Part shown: positions 62,035-64,000 of the stretch, in pieces | Position numbering within the stretch: the stretch's first letter is position 1 | How the letters are laid out: every line of letters starts with the position of its first letter | DNA from: Planomicrobium sp. CPCC 101079 | GTDB lineage: Bacteria; Bacillota; Bacilli; Bacillales_A; Planococcaceae | Reading direction: 5' to 3' | Assembly (NCBI RefSeq): GCF_007859275.1 | Contig: NZ_VOHC01000029.1 | Span: 1 to 64,000 of the forward strand | DNA: 64,000 nt | Translations under genes and position numbers: made by a program | The notes under the pieces: model-generated | Told to the model about the DNA's origin: nothing | Databases searched by the model: none | What the model saw: the letters and a program-made list of their open reading frames with translations, nothing else

Positions 62035-62391
62035 ATGGAACGACTGTATATAAGAGTCAAAGAGTTAAGAGAATCACATAGCCTCTCTGCGGAAGAATTA
62101 GCAGAAAAAATAGGCGTTGCTAAAAGTACCCTATCGGCTTATGAAAGTGGAAAGAAACAAGTATCTATAGCACATCTTGTTAAACTAGCTGATTATTTTG
62201 AAGTAACTCTTGATAGTTTACTGGATCGAAGCAAAGAAACAATCAATTTGGATCTTCAAAACCCTAGTATCTTAAACGACCATAATTTTATGTTAGGCGA
62301 TCAGCCGCTTACCCAAGATGAAATTGCTGAAGCCGCAACTTTCATTCAAGTAAAACGCCGTATGAGTAATTATGGAATCCCGAATTCGTAA
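62035..62391 (+). CDS. XRE-family transcriptional regulator
   Basis: A 118-residue protein. The N-terminal HTH (SAEELAEKIGVAKSTLSAYE, then KKQVSIAHLVKLADYFEV) is a standard Cro/CI domain. A C-terminal part of about 50 residues may bind a partner. ATG 62035 follows TAAGGAGGTC. It is transcribed alone with a terminator at 62405. The target is unknown. Confidence 0.9.
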   Translation: MERLYIRVKELRESHSLSAEELAEKIGVAKSTLSAYESGKKQVSIAHLVKLADYFEVTLDSLLDRSKETINLDLQNPSILNDHNFMLGDQPLTQDEIAEAATFIQVKRRMSNYGIPNS

Positions 62392-62404
62392 TTGCTAAAA
62401 CTTA

Positions 62405-62441
62405 AAAAGGCTCATCCTTTTCCAGAGGAGGGGCTTTTTTT
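62405..62441 (+). terminator. Terminator after the XRE gene
   Basis: AAAGGCTCaTCCT and AGGAgGGGCTTTTTTT form a stem around TTTCCAG. Confidence 0.8.
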
Positions 62442-62887
62442 GTAGGCTGCAGACTTTTTCTTTCACAAAGACAAATGCTTAGCCCGACTAGCTGTGAACA
62501 GCGGAATCAATATGTCCAAACTACGGATTTTCGCTGCTATAAAGCAGGCGTTAGACAGACTGTATGGGATTTCATAGCCTTTTGTCTGATAGACAACAAG
62601 CATTTTTCGGCGAAAAGCTCTTCTAGATAAGTTTTTGTTTCTGTAGTTGCTTCTGCTGAATTTCTAGAAAAATTGTAAGAACCGCGGCCAACCGCCAGCA
62701 GCAGAGCAGTTCAAAATTGCTCATATGAACAACATATAAACAATCAATAAACCGAAAGCTATTTAACATTGAGTCTAGGCTTCAATCGACTAGTGTCATT
62801 TGCTAAAGAAAAGTTTATGGAAGTTACTGAGGATAGAATCCGAAATGCTTTTCGTCAAAACCATGCAATTTATACTCGGCCAAATGT
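62442..62887. other. Gene-free stretch
   Basis: No coding frame with a ribosome site or recognisable product was seen on either strand. Confidence 0.5.
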
Positions 62888-62936
62888 AAAATAGCCGTCC
62901 CCAGTGGAATCAATCGATTCTGAGGACGGCTATTTA
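62888..62936 (-). terminator. Terminator of the GH1 gene
   Basis: AAATAGCCGTCC (62889-62900) and GGACGGCTATTT (62924-62935) pair perfectly, with further pairing inside. T-rich sequence on the minus side suits the GH1 transcript. Confidence 0.75.
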
Positions 62937-63040
62937 TGTTTTGCTTCTCATATGAAGCAATCGCTTCTTTGATTTTTTCCGCTATCAGCTTCCAGAATTT
63001 TTCGGCCCCATTTACTGGCCCGATGCTAGTTTTTTATCTA

Positions 63041-64000
<960 letters not shown>

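Overview
The window looks like chromosomal DNA of a low-to-mid GC Gram-positive of the order Bacillales, most likely a Planococcus-like member of the Planococcaceae. The reasons are strong AGGAGG-type ribosome binding sites, frequent GTG/TTG starts, Bacillus-type families (YoaS/YozG-like pairs, S-box riboswitch, CcpA-like cre site) and lipoprotein-type solute receptors. The genus is an inference. No rRNA, tRNA, CRISPR array or intact insertion sequence was found.

Layout. (1) 1-8.8 kb: a LacI-regulated uronate/acid-sugar locus with a TRAP transporter (dctPQM), a cytoplasmic GH31 glycosidase and glucuronate isomerase (uxaC). (2) 9.0-11.9 kb: a thioredoxin-like gene with an in-frame UGA at its redox motif, a 2-hydroxyacid dehydrogenase and a metallophosphoesterase. 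(3) 12.1-20.5 kb: an AT-rich aldonate (galactonate-type) operon with a GntR regulator, a second TRAP system, a hydroxyacid dehydrogenase, a KDPG/KDPGal aldolase, an RraA-like protein, 2-keto-3-deoxygalactonokinase and an enolase-superfamily dehydratase. (4) 20.6-28.3 kb: an SRPBCC protein, an HTH regulator/CPBP protease/ABC exporter operon, a GNAT, a membrane-anchored HEXXH peptidase, and a tandem duplication of a DUF2975 + XRE pair. (5) 28.3-37.7 kb: molybdenum. It holds a sulfite-oxidase-like molybdoenzyme behind a complete SAM-I riboswitch, modABC, and the Moco genes moeB, moaB, moaC, moeA, mobB, moaE, moaD, mobA, moaA. (6) 40.6-49.4 kb: a minus-strand catabolic operon with a tripartite tricarboxylate transporter (TctABC) and enzymes resembling 4-oxalomesaconate hydratase (GalB) and CHA/HMG aldolase (GalC/RraA), flanked by two paralogous GntR regulators. 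(7) 50.5-62.4 kb: small unknown genes and a two-component system (CiaRH-like) among cell-surface genes: a Cthe_2159-type beta-helix lipoprotein, a VTC-domain/DUF4956 pair, a DUF3500 lipoprotein/HupE pair and a secreted repeat protein. (8) 63.0-64.0 kb: the 3' part of a GH1 6-phospho-beta-glucosidase gene.

Most notable: five promoters in the last third of the window carry the same architecture, TTTAAG-N5-TTTAAG (11-bp period) followed after a fixed distance by a -10 box. They precede the TVP38-like, repeat-protein, beta-helix, VTC and DUF3500 genes. The motif equals the pneumococcal CiaR box, and a CiaR-like regulator is encoded among them. Together this predicts one surface regulon joining several families of unknown function. 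Other points of interest are a possible selenocysteine UGA, an S-box controlling a molybdoenzyme, and strong hairpins placed directly after the binding-protein gene of all three tripartite transporters.
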